From: Nitratireductor kimnyeongensis
GTDB taxonomy: Bacteria; Pseudomonadota; Alphaproteobacteria; Rhizobiales; Rhizobiaceae
Direction of reading: 5' to 3'
Length of the DNA stretch: 64,000 nucleotides
Assembly: GCF_019891395.1 (NCBI RefSeq)
Contig: NZ_CP078144.1
Coordinates: 1-64,000, forward strand
Of the stretch, positions 44,337 to 52,578 are shown piece by piece. Within the stretch, counting starts at the first letter, position 1; every line of letters starts with the position of its first letter. The notes below the pieces were generated by a model. The model ran no database searches. It was not told the origin of the DNA and was given only the letters and a program-made list of their open reading frames with translations. The position numbers and the translations under genes were made by a program.

Positions 44337-45103
44337 AGCGCGCGAACCCGGTCGCGGAAGCGGGCCAGAAAGCGGGCGTTTGCCTCATCGCCACCTGGTG
44401 CATTTCCGCTGCGCCAGACCGGCGGTTCGACGCCGCGGTCGAGCAGCTTCGCAACGGTGCGGATCACCAGGCAGTTGAGTGCGAACGCATTGGCAAAAGT
44501 GGAGATGGCGGAGATGTTCTCCGTCATGCCCGGCAGGCTGACCACCGCATCGCCGATCGGGACTTTCGTGTCGATGGCGATGTCGACCACATCATGCAGG
44601 TTCTTCTTTTCCGGGTGGCGCGCCGGGTGATCCGGGCTCGTGCTTTCGGCATGTTCGCGCGAGCTGACGCCGATGAGAAACGCCCCGCGAGACTTCGCTT
44701 CCAGTGCGGCGTCGATCAGGGCTGCGTTGATGCCGTAGGCGTTTGCGAGGATCAGCACGTCACCTTCGCCAAGCCGGGCATCGGCGATGACAACGCGGCC
44801 ATAACCCGGCGTGCGCTCGATTGCCATGGAGCGCAGTGCGCCGTTGGACAGCAGCGTGCCTTCATCGAGAATGGCGCTCATATGCATGAGGCCGCCGGCC
44901 CGGAAAAACACCTCCTGGCTGGCGAGATTGGAGTGGCCGCCAGGGCCGAAAATGTGCACAAGCCGGTCTGCCTCGATCTGGGAGGCAAGGCGTTCGGCAG
45001 CCTTGTCCAGAGTGTCACGCTCTTCGACAAGGATGCGCTGCATGAGCGCGTGGCTCGTTGCGAGATAGTCTGCGCAGATCGCGTCGGCGTTGATCTCAGG
45101 CAT
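44333..45103 (-). CDS. SIS-domain protein (UPF0309-like sugar isomerase domain)
   Basis: 256-residue protein. RLVHIFGPGGHSNLASQEVFFRAGGL followed by ILDEGTLLSNGALRS matches, as I recall, the UPF0309 SIS proteins; SIS domains bind phosphosugars. It lies between NagB-like and nagA genes and overlaps both, so it is part of the amino-sugar pathway, perhaps as an isomerase, deaminase or etherase-like enzyme. Exact reaction unknown. Confidence 0.8.
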   Translation of the reverse strand: MPEINADAICADYLATSHALMQRILVEERDTLDKAAERLASQIEADRLVHIFGPGGHSNLASQEVFFRAGGLMHMSAILDEGTLLSNGALRSMAIERTPGYGRVVIADARLGEGDVLILANAYGINAALIDAALEAKSRGAFLIGVSSREHAESTSPDHPARHPEKKNLHDVVDIAIDTKVPIGDAVVSLPGMTENISAISTFANAFALNCLVIRTVAKLLDRGVEPPVWRSGNAPGGDEANARFLARFRDRVRAL

Positions 45104-45887
45104 CCGGGTCAGCCTCCTTGTCCAGATAAAGCGTGCAATTGCCGTGCTCGCGCAGGATGCTTGCCGGGCAATCTGTTGTCAGCGGTCCGTGTAGCGCCCC
45201 GTGCACGGCATCGCGCTTGTGTGCGCCCGGCACGATGCAGAAGAGGCGGTCCGCGCGCAACAGTCTTGGAATGGTGAGTGAAAGCGCGGTGCGCGGCACT
45301 GCGTCGAGGCTTTCAAATCCGCCATCATCATATTGCTGCTGGCGGCAGACCGCGTCGAGCTCCACGAGCTTGACGTCCAGCGGATCCTCAAAATCGGCGA
45401 TGGGCGGATCGTTGAACGCGATATGGCCGTTGACGCCGATGCCGAGGCACACAAAGTCGATGGGCGCTTCATTAAGCAGCGCGGTGTAGCGTTGCGCTTC
45501 TTTCTCCGGGTCTGCCCCGGGGTCGATCCGGTGTGCGGCAGCCAGCGGAAGCGCATCGAAAATGTGCCGGTTCAGCCAGTGCGCGAAGCGCTGGGGCGCA
45601 TCCGGCGCAAGCCCGATGAACTCATCCATGTGAAAGGCGGTCACGCGGGACCAGTCGATGCCCGGCATGGCGCGAAGCTGCTCGACCATCGAGGTCTGGC
45701 TCGGCGCGGAGGCGAAAATGACGCGCACATTCTCCTGGCTGGCCAGCCGTTCGCGCAGCGCTTCTGCAATATCGGCTGCAGCGGCCGCTCCCATCGCTTC
45801 GCGGTCTGCAAACGTCTTTACGGTGAGCCTGTCGATCTTCCGGTCAAGAAGCGGGGTTGGCTGGAGCGCGGCTTGGCTGTGCTGCAA
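45096..45887 (-). CDS. Glucosamine-6-phosphate deaminase / 6-phosphogluconolactonase family protein (NagB-like)
   Basis: 263-residue protein of the NagB/SugarP_isomerase fold. FHMDEFIGL and LGIGVNGHIAFNDPP match the NagB active-site blocks; FCIVPGAHKRDAVHGAL is also typical. The N-terminal phosphate loop, usually a GGSTP-like sequence, is FASAPSQTSM here, so substrate preference may differ from ordinary GlcN6P. With NagA it would convert the amino sugar to fructose-6-phosphate and ammonia. First gene of the minus-strand cluster; LacI-type palindromes lie 77 bases upstream. Confidence 0.8.
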   Translation of the reverse strand: MQHSQAALQPTPLLDRKIDRLTVKTFADREAMGAAAAADIAEALRERLASQENVRVIFASAPSQTSMVEQLRAMPGIDWSRVTAFHMDEFIGLAPDAPQRFAHWLNRHIFDALPLAAAHRIDPGADPEKEAQRYTALLNEAPIDFVCLGIGVNGHIAFNDPPIADFEDPLDVKLVELDAVCRQQQYDDGGFESLDAVPRTALSLTIPRLLRADRLFCIVPGAHKRDAVHGALHGPLTTDCPASILREHGNCTLYLDKEADPDA

Positions 45888-45964
45888 ATCATGTCTCCCA
45901 AGAGTGCGCCCGCTGATCGCAGGGCCTTGCGGCAGAGTAGAACGAGAATGCGCGCACTATGCTG

Positions 45965-45991
45965 TGCAACCGGTTGCATGTCAACCGGTTG
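45965..45991. promoter_or_regulatory. Tandem LacI-type operators between nagB-like and lacI-type genes
   Basis: TGCAACCGGTTGCA (45965-45978, a perfect 14-base palindrome) is followed by CAACCGGTTG (45982-45991), with centres 15 bases apart. They lie between divergent genes, fitting autoregulation and repression of the catabolic cluster. Confidence 0.78.
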
Positions 45992-46050
45992 CCTGACGCC
46001 TCGCGGCGGTGCATCTTGTGGCAAGCAAGCAGAGGGTTCGAGGGCAGGCA

Positions 46051-47061
46051 GTGGCAGCGGAACGCAAGGGCGGCGTCACGATCAGTCAGGTGGCAAAGGA
46101 GGCCGGGGTGGCGCGTTCGAGCGTGTCCCGCGCCTACACGCGACCCGATATGCTGAGCCCGGAGACCGTTGAACGGATCAAGGCCGCCGCCGGCAAACTG
46201 GGTTATGTACCCAATCACACGGCGCGGGCGCTCAGCACCGGGCGCTATGGCAATGTGGCGCTGATTGTGCCGGACGTCGCAAACCCGTTTTTCCCGCCCA
46301 TGATCCGCGCCGCCCAGGTCGAGGCGGATCGCTCCGATTTTTGCGTGTTTCTTGGAAATTCCGATGAAGACCCGGAGAAGGAGGACCAGCTTCTCGGTCG
46401 TTTTGCCGGGCAGGTCGAGGGCATCATCCTGGCCTCGCCCCGGCTTTCAGACGAGCGCATCGCGGCCCATGCGCTTCTGCGCCCTCTGGTTCTGATCAAC
46501 CGCGATGTGAAGGGCATCCCGAAAGTGCTGATTGACAGCGGCACCGGCATTGCCGAGGCGACGCAGCATCTGGCCGATTTCGGGCACCGCAACATCGTCT
46601 ATGTCAGCGGCCCGTCCACATCCTGGTCCAACAAGCAGCGCCGTGCCGCCGTGCGCCATGCCTCAAAGAAACTCGGCCTTGAGCTGAGCTTCGTCTCTGC
46701 CAGCGTTCCGAGTTTCGAGGCCGGTTTGCAGGCGGTCGATGCCATCCTTGCCAAGGGCGCGACGGCGGCGATTGCCTTCGACGACGTGACGGCGCAGGGC
46801 ATTCTGGCGGGTCTTGGCGAGCGCGGGGTCAGCGTGCCCGGAGAATTCTCGGTGGTGGGCTGCGACGATGCGCTGGGACCGTTGACCGTGCCAAGCCTCA
46901 CAACCGTTTCCAGCCGCTCCATAGAAGCAGGAAAACTGGCCGTGTCTCTGCTGCTGGAGGTGCTGGGCTCGCAGGCGGTGCGCGATGCTTCCTATGTTCT
47001 GGAGACCCATCTGATCGTGCGCTCGACCACCGGTCCTGCGCCCGAGCGCGGGCAGGGCTGA
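46051..47061 (+). CDS. LacI-family transcriptional regulator
   Basis: 336-residue regulator. The N-terminal helix-turn-helix VTISQVAKEAGVARSSVSRAYTRPDMLSPETVERI and hinge NHTARALSTGRYGNVALIVPDV are typical of LacI/GalR proteins; the rest is a periplasmic-binding-protein-like effector domain. GTG 46051 is favoured since GAGGGCAGG stands just upstream; in-frame GTGs at 46009 and 46018 are alternatives. It is divergent from the amino-sugar cluster, and palindromes at 45965-45991 and 41843-41854 indicate its regulon. The effector is presumably a sugar or phosphosugar of this pathway. Confidence 0.9.
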   Translation: MAAERKGGVTISQVAKEAGVARSSVSRAYTRPDMLSPETVERIKAAAGKLGYVPNHTARALSTGRYGNVALIVPDVANPFFPPMIRAAQVEADRSDFCVFLGNSDEDPEKEDQLLGRFAGQVEGIILASPRLSDERIAAHALLRPLVLINRDVKGIPKVLIDSGTGIAEATQHLADFGHRNIVYVSGPSTSWSNKQRRAAVRHASKKLGLELSFVSASVPSFEAGLQAVDAILAKGATAAIAFDDVTAQGILAGLGERGVSVPGEFSVVGCDDALGPLTVPSLTTVSSRSIEAGKLAVSLLLEVLGSQAVRDASYVLETHLIVRSTTGPAPERGQG

Positions 47062-47104
47062 GAAAGCATACCGCACGGGCTTGTTCTTCCCTGCAGATGG
47101 CCTT

Positions 47105-47131
47105 GCCCATTTGCCTTATGGCCAAGTGGGC
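47105..47131. terminator. Hairpin in the convergent lacI / lysR gap
   Basis: GCCCATTTG-N9-CAAGTGGGC pairs over nine bases with one G-U. It lies 44 bases past the LacI-type gene, in the 159-base gap before the end of the convergent LysR gene. No T-run, so a terminator role is only a guess. A second weak element, CATAAT-ATGC-ATTATG, is at 47192-47207. Confidence 0.3.
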
Positions 47132-47220
47132 TGTGAATGCGACGGCAACGTTTGCTGCAATGTTGCGATCACCCCATTCACCAGTAGCTCGCATAATATG
47201 CATTATGGAACTTGCGACCA

Positions 47221-48129
47221 TCAAGAAAGAACACCCTCCTCTCGCAATTCGCCGATTTCGGCTCTGATCGTTTCGATGAAGGCATTCTCGATGCGGCTCA
47301 GCGGCCGGTCTTCATGGTGGAAAATCGCCATTTCCCAGGGAATGGAAGGCTCCAGTGGCCGTTCAATCACATCATCGCCCGATGGCAGGAGAATGCTGAA
47401 CGGGTCGACGATTGCGATGCCCACGCCGCGTCGCACGAGACCATGCACCGCGCGCAACGTGCGCGCTTCGGCGGCAATGCGCCGCTGGGCGCCCGCCGTC
47501 TGCATCATGTAGTCGACACGCGTGCGCAGCGGGCTGCCGATGGCCAGCTCGACGAACACCTCGCGCCGCAGGTCTTCAAGGCGCACAACGTCGCGGCTCG
47601 CCAGCCGGTGTCCGCGCGGGATCAGGCAACGTGCCTCGCAGGCGCCGAGCGGTATCAGGCGTGCGCCATAGGGGCTCGCATCGAGCGTGATGCCGACGCC
47701 CAAATCGCAGCTTCCCTCGTTGAACATGCGCAGCAGTTCTTCCAGTCCCGTATCGACGATCTTCACCGCCACGTCGGGATGCGTCTCCTTGAAGCGCGCC
47801 ACCACGTCGAGCAGAAACGTATCCACATAGATCGGCTGCGCGGCCACCACAATGCGCCCCACCTGGCGGTTGGCGATGGCGCGCGCCTCGCGTTCGAGCT
47901 CCTGAAATGTGGTCAGCGAGCGTGAGACATTGGCGTGAAAAAGGATCGCCTCATGTGTCGGCATCAGCTGGTTGCGTTTGCGGACGAACAGCGGAAAGCC
48001 GATGGTCTCTTCCAGTTGTCCCAGAAGCCGGCTCACCATTGGCTGGCTGATCTTGAGCGCGGCCGCTGCCCGTGTCGCCGAGCCATGGCTCATGAACGCA
48101 TCGAAAGCTTCGAGCTGCTTCAGGTTCAT
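47221..48129 (-). CDS. LysR-family transcriptional regulator
   Basis: 302-residue regulator with an N-terminal LysR helix-turn-helix (LKQLEAFDAFMSHGSATRAAAALKISQPMVSRLLGQLEE region, residues about 3-41) and a two-lobe co-inducer domain. It is divergent from the tripartite tricarboxylate importer genes, the classic LysR arrangement, and likely activates them in response to the transported acid. The intergenic palindrome at 48149-48169 is its probable site. Confidence 0.88.
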   Translation of the reverse strand: MNLKQLEAFDAFMSHGSATRAAAALKISQPMVSRLLGQLEETIGFPLFVRKRNQLMPTHEAILFHANVSRSLTTFQELEREARAIANRQVGRIVVAAQPIYVDTFLLDVVARFKETHPDVAVKIVDTGLEELLRMFNEGSCDLGVGITLDASPYGARLIPLGACEARCLIPRGHRLASRDVVRLEDLRREVFVELAIGSPLRTRVDYMMQTAGAQRRIAAEARTLRAVHGLVRRGVGIAIVDPFSILLPSGDDVIERPLEPSIPWEMAIFHHEDRPLSRIENAFIETIRAEIGELREEGVLS

Positions 48130-48148
48130 CTGCGTATCCTCAATAGTC

Positions 48149-48169
48149 AGTATTCATGAATGTAATACT
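48149..48169. promoter_or_regulatory. Inverted repeat in the lysR / tctC gap, candidate LysR box
   Basis: AGTATT-N9-AATACT, with an inner ATTCATGAAT palindrome (48152-48161). It lies 20 bases from the LysR start and about 100 from the binding-protein start, in an AT-rich stretch. T-N11-A type dyads of this kind are usual LysR targets. Confidence 0.5.
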
Positions 48170-48266
48170 AACATGCGTAATTTGCAGAAGAAAGCATACT
48201 GTGCAAAAACCTCACGGCGCTCGAACCCTTCGGGCGAATGAATTCACTCTCCCTGGGAGGATTTGC

Positions 48267-49241
48267 ATGAAATCTCTGATGAAAACCGTTCTGGCGGCAG
48301 CGGTTGTCGCCCTTGCTGCCGGCACTGCCCACGCCGATTATCCGGAAAAGGCCGTGACCATCGTCGCCCCTTATGGGGCTGGTGGTGCTTCCGATCTGGC
48401 AGCCCGCGCGCTGGCCGAAACGTCCCGCGAATATCTCGGCGATCAGCCGGTCGTGGTGGTGAACAAGCCAGGCAATGGTGGCATGAATGGTGCCCGCTTC
48501 GTTTCCGAAGGCACACCCGATGGCTACACGCTGCTGCTCGCCCGCGTCGGCATGGCGTTATATCCCGCCGTGCAGGAAAGCTCGCCGGTCGGCTGGGACG
48601 ATTACACCTTCCTCGGCTCTCTGGAAGCCACGCCGATGATCCTCGCCGTGGCGGAAAACTCTCCCTATAAGACCGCTGAAGAGCTGGTCGAGGGCCTGAA
48701 GGCCAACCCCGGCGCCCTCACCTATGGTGCATCGGGTGCCACCGCCATTGACGGTTTCACCGTTCAGGCGCTGCTGGCCGACAACGAGCTCGACCCGCTG
48801 ACGGCAGCAACCCTCGTCCCCTATAAGGGCGGCGGCGCGCTGGCGACTGCGCTTCTCGGTGGCCATGTGGACTTCCTCGCCATCGCGGCCGGTTCGCTGA
48901 TGCCGCACATCGAGTCCGGCAAGATGCGCGCCCTCATGGTCTATGCACCGTCGCGCATGGACACGCTGCCCGACGTGCCAACCGCCGCCGAGCTTGGCTT
49001 TGAAAAGGCTGGCCAGATCACCGGCTGGAGCGCGCTCTACGGCCCGAAGGACCTGCCGGAAGAAATCGTGACCCGCTGGCAGGAAACGCTTGCAAAGGTT
49101 GCCGAGGACGAGAAATGGCTGGAGCTCGCCGAGCGTCGTGGCTCCATCTCTACCGCTGGCAAGGAAGACATGGCTGCCTACGCCAAGTCACAGTACGAGC
49201 TTTTCAACGGGCTCGCCCGCGAGTTCGGCTACATTAAGTAA
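48267..49241 (+). CDS. Tripartite tricarboxylate transporter binding protein (TctC/Bug family)
   Basis: 324-residue exported protein with a signal peptide (MKSLMKTVLAAAVVALAAG..., cleavage at AHA-DYPEK, about residue 23). YPEKAVTIVAPYGAGGASDLAARALA, GMNGARFVSEGTPDGYTLL and PDVPTAAELGF are the standard Bug-family blocks. It captures a carboxylate in the periplasm for the TctBA membrane complex. GGGAGG precedes ATG 48267. Which acid is bound cannot be told; the adjacent M20 deacylase suggests an N-acyl amino acid. Confidence 0.9.
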   Translation: MKSLMKTVLAAAVVALAAGTAHADYPEKAVTIVAPYGAGGASDLAARALAETSREYLGDQPVVVVNKPGNGGMNGARFVSEGTPDGYTLLLARVGMALYPAVQESSPVGWDDYTFLGSLEATPMILAVAENSPYKTAEELVEGLKANPGALTYGASGATAIDGFTVQALLADNELDPLTAATLVPYKGGGALATALLGGHVDFLAIAAGSLMPHIESGKMRALMVYAPSRMDTLPDVPTAAELGFEKAGQITGWSALYGPKDLPEEIVTRWQETLAKVAEDEKWLELAERRGSISTAGKEDMAAYAKSQYELFNGLAREFGYIK

Positions 49242-49267
49242 GCCGGCACAGCAAAGGAGGACGCGGC

Positions 49268-49780
49268 ATGTTGAACAAGGCCATGCTCCGGGGGCTGCTG
49301 ATAGCCCTGTTCTTCGGCACGGTGCTTTTCGCATTGATTCCGGTTCATGTGCCGCGTCCTTCCTTCATTCCGGGCTTCGCGCCGCCGCCGGACATGTGGC
49401 CGCGCACTGTCTCGATCCTCGGGCTCGCCCTTGGCCTGCTGGCGATGGCGTTCGCGGCGCTTGGCGGCGGGAGCGAAACGAGCGATGAGCCGGAGCGGGG
49501 ACCGGCGTCGGCGGTTGAATGGCGCAATCGGCTCATCCGGCTCGCGCTGGCGCTCGGCGCATTCGCCGGTTTTATCGTAATTGCACCGTTGCTGGGCTTT
49601 CTCGCTGCGTCGATGCTTCTGGCACTCGCCTGTTTCCTGCTTGCCGGCGCATCCGGGCGATGGGTTACCGTTCTGGCCCTTGCCGTTGTCCTCCCGCTCG
49701 GCCTGCAACTCTTCTTCGGCAATGTGACGCACACGCCCTTTCCGCCGGGAAGCTGGGGCATCTTCCCCGCCCTCAACTGA
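49268..49780 (+). CDS. Tripartite tricarboxylate transporter small subunit (TctB)
   Basis: 170-residue membrane protein with about four hydrophobic segments. The size, position between TctC and TctA, and the pattern FIVIAPLLGFLAASMLLALACFLL and NVTHTPFPPGSWG fit the DUF1468/TctB family. AAAGGAGGA precedes the ATG. Accessory membrane subunit of the importer. Confidence 0.85.
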   Translation: MLNKAMLRGLLIALFFGTVLFALIPVHVPRPSFIPGFAPPPDMWPRTVSILGLALGLLAMAFAALGGGSETSDEPERGPASAVEWRNRLIRLALALGAFAGFIVIAPLLGFLAASMLLALACFLLAGASGRWVTVLALAVVLPLGLQLFFGNVTHTPFPPGSWGIFPALN

Positions 49781-49807
49781 CCGACCGCCACCGGGACCGC
49801 TCAACAC

Positions 49808-51301
49808 ATGTGGAACGATCTTCTTTTCGCATTCGAATCCGTCGCCACGCTCGCCAATGTGCTGGCCATGGGCGCGGGCATTCTGGCCGGCGTGATCATC
49901 GGCGCCATTCCGGGCATGACCGGCACGATGGCGGTCACGCTTGCCCTGCCCTTCACCTTCTATCTGCCGCCCGTCACCAGCATTCTGTTGCTTGTCGCGC
50001 TCTACAAGGGCAGCACCTACGGCGCCTCGATCTCGGCAATCCTGATCAAGACACCGGGCACGGCTTCGGCTGCCTGCACGGTGCTCGATGGCTGGCCGCT
50101 CGCCCAGAAGGGCAAGGCCGGCAAGGCGCTCAACATGGCGCTCATCTCGTCCTGCATCGGCGACTTCCTGTCCAACATTTCGCTGATCTTCCTCGCAGCC
50201 CCGCTGGCGCTTCTGGCGCTGCGCGTCGGTCCGCCGGAATATTTCATGCTGATGGCCTTTGCGCTCACTATGGTCGCCTCCATTTCCGGCGGTTCGCTGC
50301 TTTTGGGCGTGGTCTCGGCCTGTTTCGGTCTGCTGCTCGCCACGGTCGGTGAGGATATGTACGGCTCGTTCCGCTTCGCGATGACGGAAGACATGAAGAG
50401 CGGCCTTTCGGTTGCGCCGGTCCTGATCGGCCTGTTCGCCCTGCCCGAGCTTTTGCGCCTCATCATGTTCCGCGATGAAAACCATGGTCAGGCGATGAAA
50501 CTCGGCGACAACCGCCTGACGCTGGCGGAGTTCCGCGGCTCGCTGAAATCCATCATTCGCGGCAGCTTCATCGGCGTGGTTCTGGGTGCTATTCCCGGCA
50601 TTGGCCCGTCAGCTGCCGCCTTCTTCTCCTATGGCGAGGCGCGCCGCTCCTCGCCCAACAGCGAGAATTTCGGCAAGGGCGAGCTGGAAGGCATCGCCGC
50701 GTCCGAATCCGCCAACAATGGCTGCTGCGGCGCGACCATGATCCCGCTTCTGGCGCTCGGCGTTCCCGGTGATGTCATCACCGGCGTCATGCTTGGCGCG
50801 TTCATGATCCAGGGGCTCACGCCCGGCCCGCTTCTCTTCCAGAACAATCTGAACGAGGTCTATATGTTGTTCATCGGCATGATGTTCTCTTCGGTTCTCC
50901 TGTTCGGCGCCGGCAAGCTCACGGTGCGCTTCTTTTCTCACATCTCGTCCATTCCGCAGGTGCTTTTGACGCCGGTCGTTCTGATGCTGTGCATCTACGG
51001 CATCTACTCGATCTCCAGCAGCATGTTCGATGTCACCGTCCTGCTCGTCATGGGCGTGGTAGGCTTCATCATGCTGCTCCTGAACATCCCCCCGGCGCCG
51101 TTCCTCATCGCCTTCATTCTGGGGCCGATGTTCGAGGACAATCTGCGCCGCGCGCTGGCCATTTCGCGCGGCGATCCGTCCGTCTTTTTCCAGTCCGCCA
51201 TTTCCTGGATTTTCGCAGGTCTCATCGTGTTCTTCGTCGGCCTGACGATCCGCCGGGAGTGGCAAAAATTCAGAGAGAATCGTGCAGCAAAGAATGCCTG
51301 A
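49808..51301 (+). CDS. Tripartite tricarboxylate transporter large subunit (TctA)
   Basis: 497-residue membrane protein with about 11-12 helices. GVIIGAIPGMTGTMAVTLALPFTFYLPP near the start and the mirrored IGVVLGAIPGIGPSAAAFFSYGEA in the middle are the duplicated TctA signatures; ASESANNGCCGATMIPLLALGVPGD is also diagnostic. Secondary, ion-coupled transport subunit. The M20 gene begins 17 bases after the stop (or overlaps it if an upstream start is used). Confidence 0.93.
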   Translation: MWNDLLFAFESVATLANVLAMGAGILAGVIIGAIPGMTGTMAVTLALPFTFYLPPVTSILLLVALYKGSTYGASISAILIKTPGTASAACTVLDGWPLAQKGKAGKALNMALISSCIGDFLSNISLIFLAAPLALLALRVGPPEYFMLMAFALTMVASISGGSLLLGVVSACFGLLLATVGEDMYGSFRFAMTEDMKSGLSVAPVLIGLFALPELLRLIMFRDENHGQAMKLGDNRLTLAEFRGSLKSIIRGSFIGVVLGAIPGIGPSAAAFFSYGEARRSSPNSENFGKGELEGIAASESANNGCCGATMIPLLALGVPGDVITGVMLGAFMIQGLTPGPLLFQNNLNEVYMLFIGMMFSSVLLFGAGKLTVRFFSHISSIPQVLLTPVVLMLCIYGIYSISSSMFDVTVLLVMGVVGFIMLLLNIPPAPFLIAFILGPMFEDNLRRALAISRGDPSVFFQSAISWIFAGLIVFFVGLTIRREWQKFRENRAAKNA

Positions 51302-51317
51302 GGCCGAAAAGTCCACC

Positions 51318-52484
51318 ATGTCACTGCTTGAGAATGCCAAGAAGCATCTGAAGGATCTGGTCGCCTTCGATACGACGAGCCGCTACACGAACCGGCCGCT
51401 CATCGACCACATGGCGGCCTTCCTGCGGGAATACGGCATCGAGCCGGTGATTTTGCTGGACGAGACAGGCGAGAAGGCAAACCTGATCGCCCGCATCGGC
51501 CCGGCCGACGTTCCCGGTGTCGTGCTGTCAGGTCACACCGATGTGGTGCCGGCGCTGGAAAAGGGCTGGACCTCCGGCCCCTTCGACCTGACCGAGCGCG
51601 ACGGAAAGCTCTATGGCCGCGGGAGCTGCGACATGAAGGGCTTTGCCGCCTGCGTCATGGCGATGGTGCCGCAGCTTGTCGCCGCGAAGCTGGAGCGCCC
51701 TGTCTGGCTGTGCTTTTCGCATGACGAGGAAGTGGGCTGCCTTGGCGCGCCGGCCATCGCCGAATGGCTGGCGAAACGCGAGGTTCCGCCCATGCTTGCG
51801 ATCATCGGCGAGCCGACCGACATGAAGCTGGTGACTGGCCAGAAAGGCAAGATCGCCATGCGCTGCCATGTGCATGGAACTTCAGGTCATTCCTCCTTCG
51901 CGCCGGATCACGTCAACGCCATAGACCATGCAGCGCGCATCATCGCGATGATCGCCGAGCGCGCCGGGGAGATTGCTGAAAGCGGCCCCTTCGACCACGA
52001 TTTCACCGTGCCGCATTCCACCATGCTGGCCACCATGATTTCCGGCGGCGTCGCCACCAATGTGACGCCGGATCTTTGCAGTTTCACCTTTGAAATCCGT
52101 AGCTTGCCTACTCACGACGCACGGGCCGAACTGGAATTTCTGAAAACGCGTGCAAATTCGGAAATTCTGCCCAAAATGCAGGAAAAATGCGCCGAAACCG
52201 GTATCGAATGGGAAGAAATCTTCGCCTATCCCGCGATGGGCGACAACACGGCGAGCAAGGGCTTCGCCTTCTTCTGCGACATCATGCCTGAGTGGTCCGG
52301 AAAGGTCTCTTACGGTTCGGAGGGAGGCGTGTTCGAGACCATTGGCGGCATCCCTTCCGTGATCGTCGGTCCGGGCTCCATCCGGCAGGCGCACAAGCCG
52401 GATGAATTCGTCGAGGTCGAACAGCTTTCTCTCTGTCTTGCGTTTCTGGAAAAGGTGGCAGCGAAGATGTCCGAACCGGCGTGA
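51318..52484 (+). CDS. M20-family deacylase (acetylornithine deacetylase ArgE-like)
   Basis: 388-residue metallohydrolase. VLSGHTDVVPALEKGWTSGPF and GRGSCDMKGFAA hold the first zinc ligands and catalytic Asp; FSHDEEVGCLGA gives the catalytic Glu; IGEPTDMKLVTGQKGK and GTSGHSSFAPDHVNAI belong to the dimerisation domain. ArgE-like enzymes cleave N-acetyl or other acyl amino acids. Here it follows an importer, so a catabolic role on an imported N-acylated compound is likelier than arginine synthesis. Start uncertain: ATG 51318 or 51294. Confidence 0.85.
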   Translation: MSLLENAKKHLKDLVAFDTTSRYTNRPLIDHMAAFLREYGIEPVILLDETGEKANLIARIGPADVPGVVLSGHTDVVPALEKGWTSGPFDLTERDGKLYGRGSCDMKGFAACVMAMVPQLVAAKLERPVWLCFSHDEEVGCLGAPAIAEWLAKREVPPMLAIIGEPTDMKLVTGQKGKIAMRCHVHGTSGHSSFAPDHVNAIDHAARIIAMIAERAGEIAESGPFDHDFTVPHSTMLATMISGGVATNVTPDLCSFTFEIRSLPTHDARAELEFLKTRANSEILPKMQEKCAETGIEWEEIFAYPAMGDNTASKGFAFFCDIMPEWSGKVSYGSEGGVFETIGGIPSVIVGPGSIRQAHKPDEFVEVEQLSLCLAFLEKVAAKMSEPA

Positions 52485-52578
52485 ACTTCGGCGCTATGGC
52501 GCGTGAGCAAAGCATCAACTAGCATGCGGCCTGCTGCCCGAAAGGGTGGTGGGCCGTTGTTTTTTTGAGGTGCCTTCC

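Noticed and set aside
49229-50485. Minus-strand frame rich in Arg, Glu and Gln opposite the Tct genes
   Set aside because: Low-complexity translation typical of antisense to a membrane-protein gene; no start signal.
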